Below are positions 1-6,495 of a stretch of 25,993 nt of DNA, piece by piece. Each line of letters begins with the position of its first letter. Position 1 is the stretch's first letter. The DNA comes from RGIG4079 sp045576735 (GTDB lineage Bacteria; Bacteroidota; Bacteroidia; Bacteroidales; Muribaculaceae), in contig JAZNGZ010000068.1 of NCBI GenBank assembly GCA_045576735.1, forward strand, positions 1 through 25,993, given 5' to 3'. A program made the position numbers and the translations under genes. The notes beneath the pieces are model-generated. The model made no database searches. It saw nothing but the letters and a program-made list of their open reading frames with translations, and had not been told where the DNA came from.

Positions 1-120
1 AATCACACGTTTTTCTCTCAAATCATATTTTTTAACCGCTTTTTGGACTCCGTGAATCGAATATTCTGCAAAAAAATGAAATTTGACGATTTTACAGATT
101 TTCGAAACCTTGCTGCTTAA
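1..120 (+). CDS. possible 3' end of an ORF entering from the left edge
   Basis: Frame 1 is open from the first base to a TAA at 118-120 (39 codons), ending in a Phe/Asp-rich tail that closes with Asn-Leu-Ala-Ala. A strong hairpin starts 9 bases later, as expected for the end of a gene. I do not recognise the family. A transposase C-terminus is possible because the hairpin's right arm looks like an insertion-sequence end, but this is inference. The fragment is short and AT-rich, so chance is a real alternative. Confidence 0.3.
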   Translation, partial: NHTFFSQIIFFNRFLDSVNRIFCKKMKFDDFTDFRNLAA

Positions 121-128
121 AAAAGAAA

Positions 129-165
129 CTGTGTCAAAATATGGTATTTTGACACAGCCCCTTTT
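129..165 (+). terminator. intrinsic terminator or IS-end hairpin
   Basis: There is a perfect 13-bp stem (129-141 with 145-157) and a 3-base TGG loop, followed by CCCC and a run of five T. It would stop transcription coming from the left edge before spt. The outer arm sequence (TGTGTCAAAATA) also resembles an insertion-sequence terminal repeat, so the hairpin may have a double origin. Confidence 0.7.
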
Positions 166-275
166 TGTTTAGAGGATTGATGAATAAGTAGCCTCGTTTT
201 GATTTTTTTGCACAAATGAGGTGGTAAATGTGTAAAATATTTGTCAAAAAAGGCAATTTTCTCGTTAAAAATTGC

Positions 276-283
276 TACCTTTG
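276..283 (+). promoter_or_regulatory. spt promoter, -7 element
   Basis: TACCTTTG matches the Bacteroidetes sigma-ABfr -7 consensus TAnnTTTG exactly. No well-placed -33 TTTG is visible; the nearest one, at 240-243, is too far upstream. Transcription would start near 290 and leave a leader of about 70 bases. Confidence 0.5.
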
Positions 284-287
284 TAGC

Positions 288-343
288 CTGCAAAAATGAG
301 ATGTGTATCTTTGGTTTTTGCAGATAGTTTATAACCTCATTTT
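288..343 (+). promoter_or_regulatory. spt leader with two mutually exclusive pairings
   Basis: CTGCAAAAA (288-296) is perfectly complementary to TTTTTGCAG (315-323), giving a 9-bp stem with an 18-base loop. The overlapping AAAATGAG (293-300) is also perfectly complementary to CTCATTTT (336-343), just before the start codon. Both stems cannot form together. The arrangement could be a simple leader switch on spt; no known riboswitch class is recognised. Confidence 0.35.
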
Positions 344-360
344 CATATTATTAATAAACT

Positions 361-1548
361 ATGAAGCTATTACAAGCTAAACTCGCAAAGTATACTGCAC
401 CACAAGAAGCAAAAGCAGCCGGAGTATATCCATATTTCCGTGCTATTTCAAGCGAACAAGATTGTGAAGTAATCATCGATGGCAAAAAGGTATTGATGTT
501 TGGTTCAAACTGCTATACCGGTCTTGTTAATGACCCTCGTATTAAAGAAGCTGCTATTGAAGCAACTCGTAAATACGGTACAGGTTGTGCAGGCTCTCCA
601 TTCCTTAATGGTACACTTGATCTTCACAAAAAACTTGAAGCACGTATTGCTGAGTATATAGGCAAAGAAGATGTAATGATTTATTCAACAGGTTTCGGTG
701 TAAACCTTGGTGTAGTATCGGCTCTTACCGGTCGTGAAGACTATATCCTTTGGGACGAACAAGATCACGCTTCAATCATTGAAGGTCATCGTTTGGCTTT
801 CTCTCAAAAATTGAAATATAAACACAACGATATGGAGTCGCTCGAAAAGCAACTCCAAAAGTGTGCTCCCGATAAAGTAAAACTTATCGTGACCGATGGT
901 GTGTTCTCAATGGAAGGTGATGTCGCTAATCTCCCTGAGATTGTAAGACTCGCAAAACAATATAATGCTACAGTGATGGTAGATGAAGCACACAGTATTG
1001 GTGTGTTTGGTAAAGGTGGCCGTGGTACTTGTGACCACTTTGGCGTGACTAAAGATGTAGACCTCATCATGGGTACATTTAGTAAGTCATTCGCATCGCT
1101 TGGTGGATTTATCGCAACAGATAAAGAAATCACCAACTTCCTCCGTCACCATTCTCGTTCATATATCTTCACTGCAAGTATCACTCCTGCGTCAACAGCA
1201 GCAGCTCTTGCGGCTATCGATATCATGGAGAAAGAACCCGAATTGCAAGAACACCTTTGGGATATTACTAATTATGCTCTTGAAGGATTCCGCAACATGG
1301 GTTGTGAGATAGGTCACACTTCTACTCCTATCATTCCATTGTATATCCGCGATAATATGAAAACATTTGCAATCACTCGTGATCTTCTCAATGAAGGTAT
1401 CTTCGTGAACCCTGTTGTTTCACCTGCGGTTGCTCCACAAGACACTTTGATTCGTTTCAGCATGATGGCTACACACACTAAAGAACAAGTAACCTATGCG
1501 CTCGAAAAAATACAAAAAGTGTTCCGTGCTTATGGCTTGATACCATAA
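361..1548 (+). CDS. spt: serine palmitoyltransferase (PLP-dependent alpha-oxoamine synthase)
   Basis: This is a 395-residue soluble fold-type I PLP enzyme. The reaction would condense L-serine with a fatty acyl-CoA to a 3-keto-sphinganine, the first step of Bacteroidetes sphingolipid synthesis. Visible motifs are the cofactor-stacking His in DEQDHASI (H136), the PLP-ring Asp and following His in VDEAHSIG (D208, H211), and the Schiff-base lysine in GTFSKSFASLGG (K242). Length and the N-terminal YPYFR region fit Bacteroidetes Spt better than the related KBL (2-amino-3-ketobutyrate CoA ligase) or BioF enzymes, which share the fold. The ATG at 361 follows a consensus -7 element, and a strong terminator lies 27 bases past the stop, so the gene looks monocistronic. 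Substrate assignment rests on family resemblance; enzyme class is near certain. Confidence 0.88.
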   Translation: MKLLQAKLAKYTAPQEAKAAGVYPYFRAISSEQDCEVIIDGKKVLMFGSNCYTGLVNDPRIKEAAIEATRKYGTGCAGSPFLNGTLDLHKKLEARIAEYIGKEDVMIYSTGFGVNLGVVSALTGREDYILWDEQDHASIIEGHRLAFSQKLKYKHNDMESLEKQLQKCAPDKVKLIVTDGVFSMEGDVANLPEIVRLAKQYNATVMVDEAHSIGVFGKGGRGTCDHFGVTKDVDLIMGTFSKSFASLGGFIATDKEITNFLRHHSRSYIFTASITPASTAAALAAIDIMEKEPELQEHLWDITNYALEGFRNMGCEIGHTSTPIIPLYIRDNMKTFAITRDLLNEGIFVNPVVSPAVAPQDTLIRFSMMATHTKEQVTYALEKIQKVFRAYGLIP

Positions 1549-1575
1549 TAAGACAATTTAATTATATACTCCAAG

Positions 1576-1611
1576 AGGTTGCATCACACTACGCGATGCA
1601 ACCTTTTTTTT
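1576..1611 (+). terminator. intrinsic terminator of spt
   Basis: A perfect 10-bp stem (1576-1585 with 1595-1604) with a 9-base loop runs directly into eight T residues, a textbook rho-independent terminator. Confidence 0.85.
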
Positions 1612-1619
1612 GCTTGAGA

Positions 1620-1866
1620 GGGTGGGTGGGGCGAAGCCGGGAGGTGGTAAAAAAACTGCATTTTAAAATCTAATTAATTCAGTTCATAGTGCGAACCTCA
1701 CCCCTCCGTCTATACGTGACACCTGCTCTTTCCTAAAGGAAGGGCAGGCGTTAGTTAACGCATAGGCGGTTGCAAGAGGATAGGAAAACTCTCCTCCTGA
1801 ACCTTGTTTAGGAGGAGTACGGCAAAGCCAGGAGGTGGTAAAAAATTCCAACTACATTAATTCAAT
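1620..1866. repeat. degenerate intergenic repeat with hairpin
   Basis: Two related segments, around 1628-1682 and 1820-1866, share the pattern CRAAGCC-RGGAGGTGGTAAAAAA followed by an AT-rich tail containing TTAATTCA. Between them is a hairpin of 12 pairs (1791-1802 with 1806-1817, CTT loop, one G-T pair). There is no ORF of note. It looks like a decayed dispersed element rather than a gene. A CNNAGCC-type core in a similar G/C-rich hairpin setting recurs near the right edge. Confidence 0.45.
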
Positions 1867-1981
1867 GATTGAGGTTACTTTATATTGTTGTTCATGTTTT
1901 TTATGAAACTTATGTGTTAAATGAGAAGTTTCACAATAAAAGTGTTGGTGATTTTCAACTGAATATATAGTATGTGTCACA

Positions 1982-1997
1982 ATGCATTATTATGCAT
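1982..1997. promoter_or_regulatory. paired ATGCAT half-sites, candidate operator
   Basis: Two copies of the self-palindromic hexamer ATGCAT (1982-1987 and 1992-1997) are spaced 10 bases apart centre to centre, one helical turn. They lie immediately upstream of the putative -33/-7 region of the SUMF1 array. This is the geometry of a dimeric regulator site, but no regulator is known. Confidence 0.3.
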
Positions 1998-1999
1998 GG

Positions 2000-2027
2000 T
2001 TGTTGATTGGATATTTATATAAATTTG
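2000..2027 (+). promoter_or_regulatory. promoter of the SUMF1-lipoprotein array
   Basis: TAAATTTG (2020-2027) matches the TAnnTTTG -7 consensus. TTG at 2000-2002 is a possible -33 element, 17 bases upstream, slightly short of the usual spacing. The implied leader is about 33 bases. Confidence 0.45.
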
Positions 2028-2066
2028 TGTTTATATAATCTGAATTTACTAACCTAATATAAAATA

Positions 2067-2900
2067 ATGAGAATTATGAAAGCAAAGAGAAGATTGTGGC
2101 TAATGGTAGCGATGATGCTGTCGGTGGTTTTTGTGTCGTGTAGTGATGAAAAAGATGAACCAAAGGAAGATCCCAACACACCTACAGAGGAGGCTGATTT
2201 TGATATCTTTGAGGAAATATCATGTGATGAAATGGTGTTTGTAAAAGGAGGTACTTTTACGATGGGAGCTACAGAGGAACAAATCCCTGAAGCTCCTAAA
2301 TATGACGAATATCCTGCACATGAAGTTACAGTGGGAGATTTTTATATTGGGAAATATGAGGTGACACAAGAATTGTGGGAATATGTAATGGGGTATAATC
2401 CGTCGTCCTCACAAGAGGCAAAGAATCCGGTAGGAAATATTTCATTGATGGATTGTGTTGATTTTGTTGCAAATCTAAATAGTCTCACCGGAAAGCATTT
2501 TGATATTCCCACCGAGGCCGAATGGGAATATGCAGCCCGCGGAGGGAATATGAGTAAAGGATATATATATTCAGGAAGCAACATCCTTGACGATGTGGCA
2601 TGGTACGAAAGTAATTCATCGTTTAATGCTCATCATGTAGGCACTAAAGCGCCCAATGAGTTAGGTATATATGATATGAATGGCAATGTGGCTGAATGGT
2701 GTAGTGATTGGTATGATAAAAATTATTATGCATCAAGTCCAACAGTTAATCCCACTGGACCTAAAACAGGGTTAGGGGTTGTTTGCAGGGGAGGAACTTA
2801 TGTCTATGGGAAATGGTCTTGTAGAGTTTCTTCCCGAGATTTTGCTAATGCAGATGAGCGGTGGGATAATTTGGGTTTTCGTTTAGTATGTCGAAAGTAA
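2067..2900 (+). CDS. SUMF1/FGE-fold lipoprotein, copy 1
   Basis: This is a 277-residue exported lipoprotein. A basic N-terminus is followed by a hydrophobic stretch and lipobox FVSC (C25), then an acidic Pro/Glu-rich linker and a sulfatase-modifying-factor (FGE-sulfatase) domain from about residue 54 to the end. Family landmarks are MVFVKGGTFTMG, YIGKYEVTQELW, PTEAEWEYAARGG and the C-terminal GFRLVCRK. The cysteine pair used by true formylglycine-generating enzymes is incomplete: the first position is Tyr (Y247) and only the second is kept (C252). It is therefore unlikely to activate sulfatases; many Bacteroidetes relatives act as structural or surface proteins. An alternative ATG at 2076 gives a conventional signal peptide too. 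It is first of three tandem copies, 13 bases before the next. Confidence 0.8.
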   Translation: MRIMKAKRRLWLMVAMMLSVVFVSCSDEKDEPKEDPNTPTEEADFDIFEEISCDEMVFVKGGTFTMGATEEQIPEAPKYDEYPAHEVTVGDFYIGKYEVTQELWEYVMGYNPSSSQEAKNPVGNISLMDCVDFVANLNSLTGKHFDIPTEAEWEYAARGGNMSKGYIYSGSNILDDVAWYESNSSFNAHHVGTKAPNELGIYDMNGNVAEWCSDWYDKNYYASSPTVNPTGPKTGLGVVCRGGTYVYGKWSCRVSSRDFANADERWDNLGFRLVCRK

Positions 2901-2913
2901 AAAAATAAAAGTT

Positions 2914-3729
2914 ATGAAAAAGATTAAATTTATATCATTGCTAATTATGGCATTAGGCATGAGTTTTACATCATGTGAAAAAGATGAACCAAAGGATGAT
3001 CCTAACGCGCCTACAGAGGAGACTGATTTTGATATTTTTGAGGAAATATCATATGATGAGATGGTCTTTGTGAAAGGTGGCACATTTACTATGGGTGCTA
3101 CAGAGGAACAAATCCCTGAAGCTCCTGATGATGACGAATATCCTGCACATGAAGTAACAGTGAGCGATTTTTATATTGGGAAATATGAGGTGACACAAGA
3201 ATTGTGGGAATATGTGATGGGGTATAATCCGTCGTTCCCACAAATGGCTAAGTATCCGGTAGAAAATATTTCATTGATGGATTGTGTTGATTTTGTTGCA
3301 AATCTAAATAGTCTCACAGGGAAGCATTTTGACATTCCCACCGAGGCCGAATGGGAATATGCAGCCCGCGGAGGGAATATGAGTAAAGGATATATATATT
3401 CAGGGAGTAATATTATTGACGATGTAGCGTGGTACACCGATAATTCATCGCAAATAAATCATCAATGTGGCACTAAAGCGCCCAATGAGTTAGGTATATA
3501 TGATATGAGTGGCAATGTGGGTGAATGGTGTAGTGATTGGTATGATGAAAATTATTATGCATCAAGTCCATCACTTAATCCCACTGGACCTAAAACAGGG
3601 TTAGAGGTTGTTTGCAGGGGAGGAACTCATATCTATACGAAACGGTCTTGTAGAGTCTCTTCTCGAGATTTTGCTAATGCAAATGCTCGTTATGGGAATT
3701 TCGGTTTTCGCTTAGTATGTCGAAAGTAA
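2914..3729 (+). CDS. SUMF1/FGE-fold lipoprotein, copy 2
   Basis: This is a 271-residue paralogue of the preceding gene with long stretches of near-identical DNA, so the duplication is recent or kept alike by gene conversion. The signal peptide starts MKKIKF and ends at lipobox FTSC (C21). The acidic linker and SUMF1 domain match copy 1. The first FGE cysteine is again Tyr, with only the second kept. Most differences fall in three patches: after the linker, around the VAWY segment, and near the C-terminal RGGT loop. In the SUMF1 fold these include ligand-facing loops, so the copies could differ in binding. It is probably cotranscribed with both neighbours (gaps of 13 and 58 bases to the next predicted start). 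Confidence 0.8.
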   Translation: MKKIKFISLLIMALGMSFTSCEKDEPKDDPNAPTEETDFDIFEEISYDEMVFVKGGTFTMGATEEQIPEAPDDDEYPAHEVTVSDFYIGKYEVTQELWEYVMGYNPSFPQMAKYPVENISLMDCVDFVANLNSLTGKHFDIPTEAEWEYAARGGNMSKGYIYSGSNIIDDVAWYTDNSSQINHQCGTKAPNELGIYDMSGNVGEWCSDWYDENYYASSPSLNPTGPKTGLEVVCRGGTHIYTKRSCRVSSRDFANANARYGNFGFRLVCRK

Positions 3730-3751
3730 AAAACATAAAAGATTTTTATTT

Positions 3752-3787
3752 ATGAAAAAATATAAACTTTGGGCGTTAATGTAGGTT
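3752..3787 (+). other. original signal-peptide start of copy 3, interrupted by amber TAG
   Basis: An ATG at 3752 opens MKKYKLWALM, a typical basic and hydrophobic signal-peptide start, in the same frame as the downstream lipobox. Codon 11 (3782-3784) is TAG. Without this codon the leader would read straight through into the hydrophobic core and lipobox of copy 3. It looks like a recent nonsense mutation or a base-call error. Confidence 0.65.
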
Positions 3788-4633
3788 GTGATATTGTTAG
3801 TTGGGAGCGTATCATGTAGTAAAGATGAAAACGATGAGCCAACATTAAAAAATGATATTACAAAAGATGGCATTTTTAATGGATTGCCCAATGACGAAAT
3901 GGTGTTTGTAAAAGGTGGCACTTTTACTATGGGTGCTACAGAGGAGCAAGGAACATCTGACCCGGAAAGTAAAGAATATCCCACACATCAAGTAACCTTG
4001 AGTGATTTTTATATTGGAAAATATGAAGTAACTCAGCAATTGTGGGAATATGTTATGAAATATAGTGGCACAGCAGCCGATGGCTCAACGATGAGTGCAT
4101 ACGCCTCAGATGTATGGTTAGGCTCAAAACCATCGTCAAGTTATGGAGTAGGGGATTATTATCCTGCCTATTATGTGAGTTGGGAAGATATAGTCAATAT
4201 CTTTATCCCCCGCTTGAATAAGATAACCGGCAAAACCTTCCGTCTTCCCACCGAAGCCGAATGGGAATATGCCGCTCGAGGAGGGAATAAGAGCAAAGGG
4301 TATAAATACTCGGGAAGTAATACCATAGGCGATGTGGCGTGGTATTATGATAATTCATCATCAACGACCCGCCAAGTAGGCACCAAAGCCCCTAACGAAT
4401 TAGGCCTTTATGATATGAGTGGCAATGTGAGGGAATGGTGTAGTGATTGGTATGGTAGATATTCTTCGTCAGCACAGAGCAATCCTACTGGTCCATTCTC
4501 AGGCTCTTATCGCGTGGATCGTGGCGGTAGCTGGGGCAGCAATGCGCAGAGCTGTCGAGTATCGTTTCGCGGCAACCACTATCCCGACAACCGAAGCTAC
4601 AACAGCGGCTTCCGATTGGTGTGTCAAAAGTAA
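3788..4633 (+). CDS. SUMF1/FGE-fold lipoprotein, copy 3 (start damaged)
   Basis: Read from a GTG at 3788 it gives 281 residues: a very short hydrophobic stretch, lipobox GSVSC (C10), an acidic linker and a complete SUMF1 domain. This copy is the more typical family member. It has an extra loop of about 25 residues after the EYVMKY segment, the usual YYVSWEDIVNIF helix, and RGGSW before the final cysteine. The first FGE cysteine is Ser here, so again no canonical FGE site. The natural start (ATG 3752) is cut off by TAG at 3782. From GTG the signal peptide lacks its positive n-region, so export may be poor or the gene a recent pseudogene. The rest of the frame is intact. The DNA is more divergent from copies 1 and 2 than they are from each other. 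Confidence 0.7.
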   Translation: MILLVGSVSCSKDENDEPTLKNDITKDGIFNGLPNDEMVFVKGGTFTMGATEEQGTSDPESKEYPTHQVTLSDFYIGKYEVTQQLWEYVMKYSGTAADGSTMSAYASDVWLGSKPSSSYGVGDYYPAYYVSWEDIVNIFIPRLNKITGKTFRLPTEAEWEYAARGGNKSKGYKYSGSNTIGDVAWYYDNSSSTTRQVGTKAPNELGLYDMSGNVREWCSDWYGRYSSSAQSNPTGPFSGSYRVDRGGSWGSNAQSCRVSFRGNHYPDNRSYNSGFRLVCQK

Positions 4634-4654
4634 GTCATCTGTATAACTAAAATA

Positions 4655-4689
4655 AGAGACGGTGCGTCACATAGTGATGCACCGTCTCT
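4655..4689. terminator. bidirectional terminator between copy 3 and rubrerythrin
   Basis: A 16-bp stem (4655-4670 with 4674-4689, one G-T pair) with a 3-base ATA loop lies between two convergent genes. Read on the minus strand it is followed by TTATTTTAG, so it best fits the end of the rubrerythrin operon, but it can also end the plus-strand array. Confidence 0.75.
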
Positions 4690-4709
4690 CTATTATTGAA
4701 ATCTATCGA

Positions 4710-5252
4710 TTAATAGTTTTCAGCTTTGATTTGGAAGAATGCTTTAGGATGTTTGCACACTGGACACATTTCAGGAGCTTTTTTACCGATAACGATGTGG
4801 CCACAGTTGGCACATTCCCAAATACAATCACCTTCGCGAGAGAATACCAATTGACCTTCTACATTAGCGAGGAGTTTGCGGTAGCGTTCTTCGTGTTCTT
4901 TTTCGATTTTGCCTACCATGTCAAAGAGGGCAGCGATTTTGGTGAACCCTTCTTCGCGAGCTTCTTGAGCGAAGCGAGCATACATGTCGGTCCACTCGTA
5001 GTTTTCACCTTGAGCTGCGTCGAGAAGATTTTCAGCAGTAGATGGGATTGCATCGCCATGAAGAAGTTTAAACCAAATTTTGGCGTGCTCTTTTTCGTTG
5101 TTAGCAGTTTCTTCAAAGATTTTAGCGATTTGTTCGTAGCCATCTTTGCGTGCTTGAGAGGCATAATAGGTGTATTTGTTACGAGCCATTGACTCACCTG
5201 CAAATGCTTCTTGAAGATTTTTTTCGGTTTTAGAACCTTTTAATTCAGCCAT
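4710..5252 (-). CDS. rbr: rubrerythrin
   Basis: This is a 180-residue non-haem iron peroxidase that reduces hydrogen peroxide in the cytoplasm of anaerobes. The N-terminal ferritin-like four-helix bundle (about 1-135) carries the di-iron ligands, seen as ExxxR (E20), EKEH (E53, H56), E86, E97 and EKEH (E117, H120). The C-terminal rubredoxin-like domain (about 141-180) has the Fe(Cys)4 ligands C147, C150, C163 and C166. Domain order and length are those of classical rubrerythrin. It is second in an operon, 26 bases after a rubrerythrin of reversed domain order; both probably take electrons from the NAD(P)H/rubredoxin pool. A strong terminator follows. Confidence 0.95.
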   Translation of the reverse strand: MAELKGSKTEKNLQEAFAGESMARNKYTYYASQARKDGYEQIAKIFEETANNEKEHAKIWFKLLHGDAIPSTAENLLDAAQGENYEWTDMYARFAQEAREEGFTKIAALFDMVGKIEKEHEERYRKLLANVEGQLVFSREGDCIWECANCGHIVIGKKAPEMCPVCKHPKAFFQIKAENY

Positions 5253-5278
5253 GATATAAAATAAATTTTGGTTAGATA

Positions 5279-5830
5279 TTATTTTTTGAAGAAGCGATTG
5301 TAAAGACCTTGGAATCCTTGACCATGACGCGCTTCGTCTTTAGCCATTTCGTGAACGGTGTCGTGGATAGCATCGAGGTTGAGTTGTTTAGCACGAGCAG
5401 CGATGCGCATTTTGTCGGCATTAGCGCCGGCTTCGGCAGCCATACGCTTTTCGAGGTTTGTCTTAGTGTCCCACACACATTCGCCAAGAAGTTCGGCAAA
5501 TTTAGCAGCGTGTTCGGCTTCTTCCCAAGCGTAGCGTTTGAATGCTTCGGCGATTTCGGGATAACCTTCGCGGTCGGCTTGACGTGACATAGCGAGATAC
5601 ATACCCACTTCAGAACATTCACCATTGAAATGAGTGGTGAGGTCTTTAATCATTTCTTCGTCGCAACCTTTAGCGATGCCTATTTCGTGTTCGGTAACGA
5701 ATTTCAACTCTTCGTCTTCAACGAGTTCTTTGAATTTGTCTTTACCTACTTTGCACAATGGACATTGTTCGGGAGCTTCGTCACCTTCGTGTACGTAACC
5801 ACATACTACGCAAATAAATTTCTTTTTCAT
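5279..5830 (-). CDS. reverse rubrerythrin (rubredoxin-ferritin-like peroxidase)
   Basis: This is a 183-residue protein with the domains swapped relative to the next gene. The rubredoxin-like iron site comes first (C7, C10, C23, C26), then a ferritin-like bundle from about residue 55 with E71/E74, EEAEH (E104, H107) and DEARH (E166, H169) as di-iron ligands. This order defines reverse rubrerythrins, known in clostridia as very active NADH-dependent peroxide and oxygen reductases. It heads a two-gene operon with rbr. A near-consensus promoter lies upstream. Having both architectures side by side suggests induction together under oxygen or peroxide exposure. Confidence 0.9.
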   Translation of the reverse strand: MKKKFICVVCGYVHEGDEAPEQCPLCKVGKDKFKELVEDEELKFVTEHEIGIAKGCDEEMIKDLTTHFNGECSEVGMYLAMSRQADREGYPEIAEAFKRYAWEEAEHAAKFAELLGECVWDTKTNLEKRMAAEAGANADKMRIAARAKQLNLDAIHDTVHEMAKDEARHGQGFQGLYNRFFKK

Positions 5831-5874
5831 GTTATTATTCAGTTTAGATAATTATACGTTATATTTTACTTATG

Positions 5875-5907
5875 CGAAGTTACAGAAAAAAGTTGTAATT
5901 CGACCAA
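5875..5907 (-). promoter_or_regulatory. promoter of the rubrerythrin operon
   Basis: On the minus strand TAACTTCG (5875-5882) matches TAnnTTTG at 7 of 8 positions, with TTG at 5905-5907 about 22 bases upstream as a -33 element. The leader would be about 40 bases. Confidence 0.4.
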
Positions 5908-5947
5908 TCTATTTAGATGTTTTTTTGAAAAATTATATCAGATAAAT

Positions 5948-5980
5948 AATAGCGATGACGATTGAGTGGTCATCGCTATT
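5948..5980 (-). terminator. terminator of thioredoxin gene
   Basis: A perfect 12-bp stem (5948-5959 with 5969-5980) with a 9-base loop lies 30 bases past the thioredoxin stop. On the minus strand it is followed by an AT-rich tail beginning ATTTATC. Confidence 0.7.
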
Positions 5981-6009
5981 GGGGAGAGTTATAAAAAGTA
6001 AGTTGGTTG

Positions 6010-6363
6010 TTATAATAGGTGAGTGTTGATGGCGTCGACAAGTTCGTTTTTGCTCATGGCACCGCGAGAGATTACGGGCAATTTGTCGCGTGGAATAAAT
6101 AGTAGGGTGGGAATGCTTCGCACCTTGAACGCGTTGGCAAGTTCGGGTTCTTTGTCGACATCGATTTTATATACATCAACCTTGCCGTCATATTCGGAAG
6201 CCACATCGTCGAGTACCGGAGCAAGCATTTTGCACGGTCCGCACCACGATGCGTAAAAGTCAACAATGGCAGGTTTGTCTCCAAGAAACTGCCAATTACT
6301 TAAGTTGTGAGGATTTGCCACACTGGTTGCAAATTCGTCGAAATTAAGATGTTTTGCTTTCAT
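6010..6363 (-). CDS. trxA: thioredoxin
   Basis: This is a 117-residue cytoplasmic thioredoxin that reduces protein disulfides. The redox motif WCGPC lies at residues 40-44 and the cis-proline in RSIPT at P85; the FYASWCGPCKMLAPVL segment and the IDVDKEP strand are standard. The N-terminus is about 10 residues longer than in E. coli TrxA, with a FLGDKPAIVDF lead-in common in Bacteroidetes members. No signal peptide is seen. It has its own promoter upstream and terminator downstream, so it is monocistronic, though its position beside the rubrerythrins fits an oxidative-stress neighbourhood. Bacteroidales carry several thioredoxins; the symbol denotes the class. Confidence 0.9.
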   Translation of the reverse strand: MKAKHLNFDEFATSVANPHNLSNWQFLGDKPAIVDFYASWCGPCKMLAPVLDDVASEYDGKVDVYKIDVDKEPELANAFKVRSIPTLLFIPRDKLPVISRGAMSKNELVDAINTHLL

Positions 6364-6406
6364 ATCTATGTCAGTTTTGATTTATTATCGTTTATCATTT
6401 CTGATG

Positions 6407-6437
6407 CAAAGATATAAAGCAACCACATCTCCTCCAA
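6407..6437 (-). promoter_or_regulatory. thioredoxin promoter
   Basis: The minus-strand TATCTTTG (6407-6414) is an exact TAnnTTTG, with TTG (6435-6437) 20 bases upstream, the canonical Bacteroidetes spacing. Predicted start is near 6400. It separates trxA from the long operon that ends at 6496. Confidence 0.6.
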
Positions 6438-6495
6438 CAGCTAAAATCTATTACGGCATAGATGTAATCAATGAGAGAGACGCAGTTGAAACGTG

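Noticed and set aside
361..1548. 2-amino-3-ketobutyrate CoA ligase (kbl) or BioF
   Set aside because: They share the fold, but no tdh or biotin gene is adjacent and the N-terminus and length fit Bacteroidetes Spt better.
2067..3729. Diversity-generating retroelement
   Set aside because: No reverse transcriptase, template repeat or accessory gene is seen. Copies differ in patches that duplication and conversion can explain.
2067..4633. True formylglycine-generating enzymes that activate sulfatases
   Set aside because: One of the two catalytic cysteines is replaced in all three copies and no sulfatase gene is in the window.
4662..5192. Long plus-strand ORF (176 codons) over the rubrerythrin gene
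   Set aside because: It is antisense to a clear rubrerythrin with all metal ligands. The Phe-rich product is typical of reverse reading of Glu/Lys-rich coding DNA.
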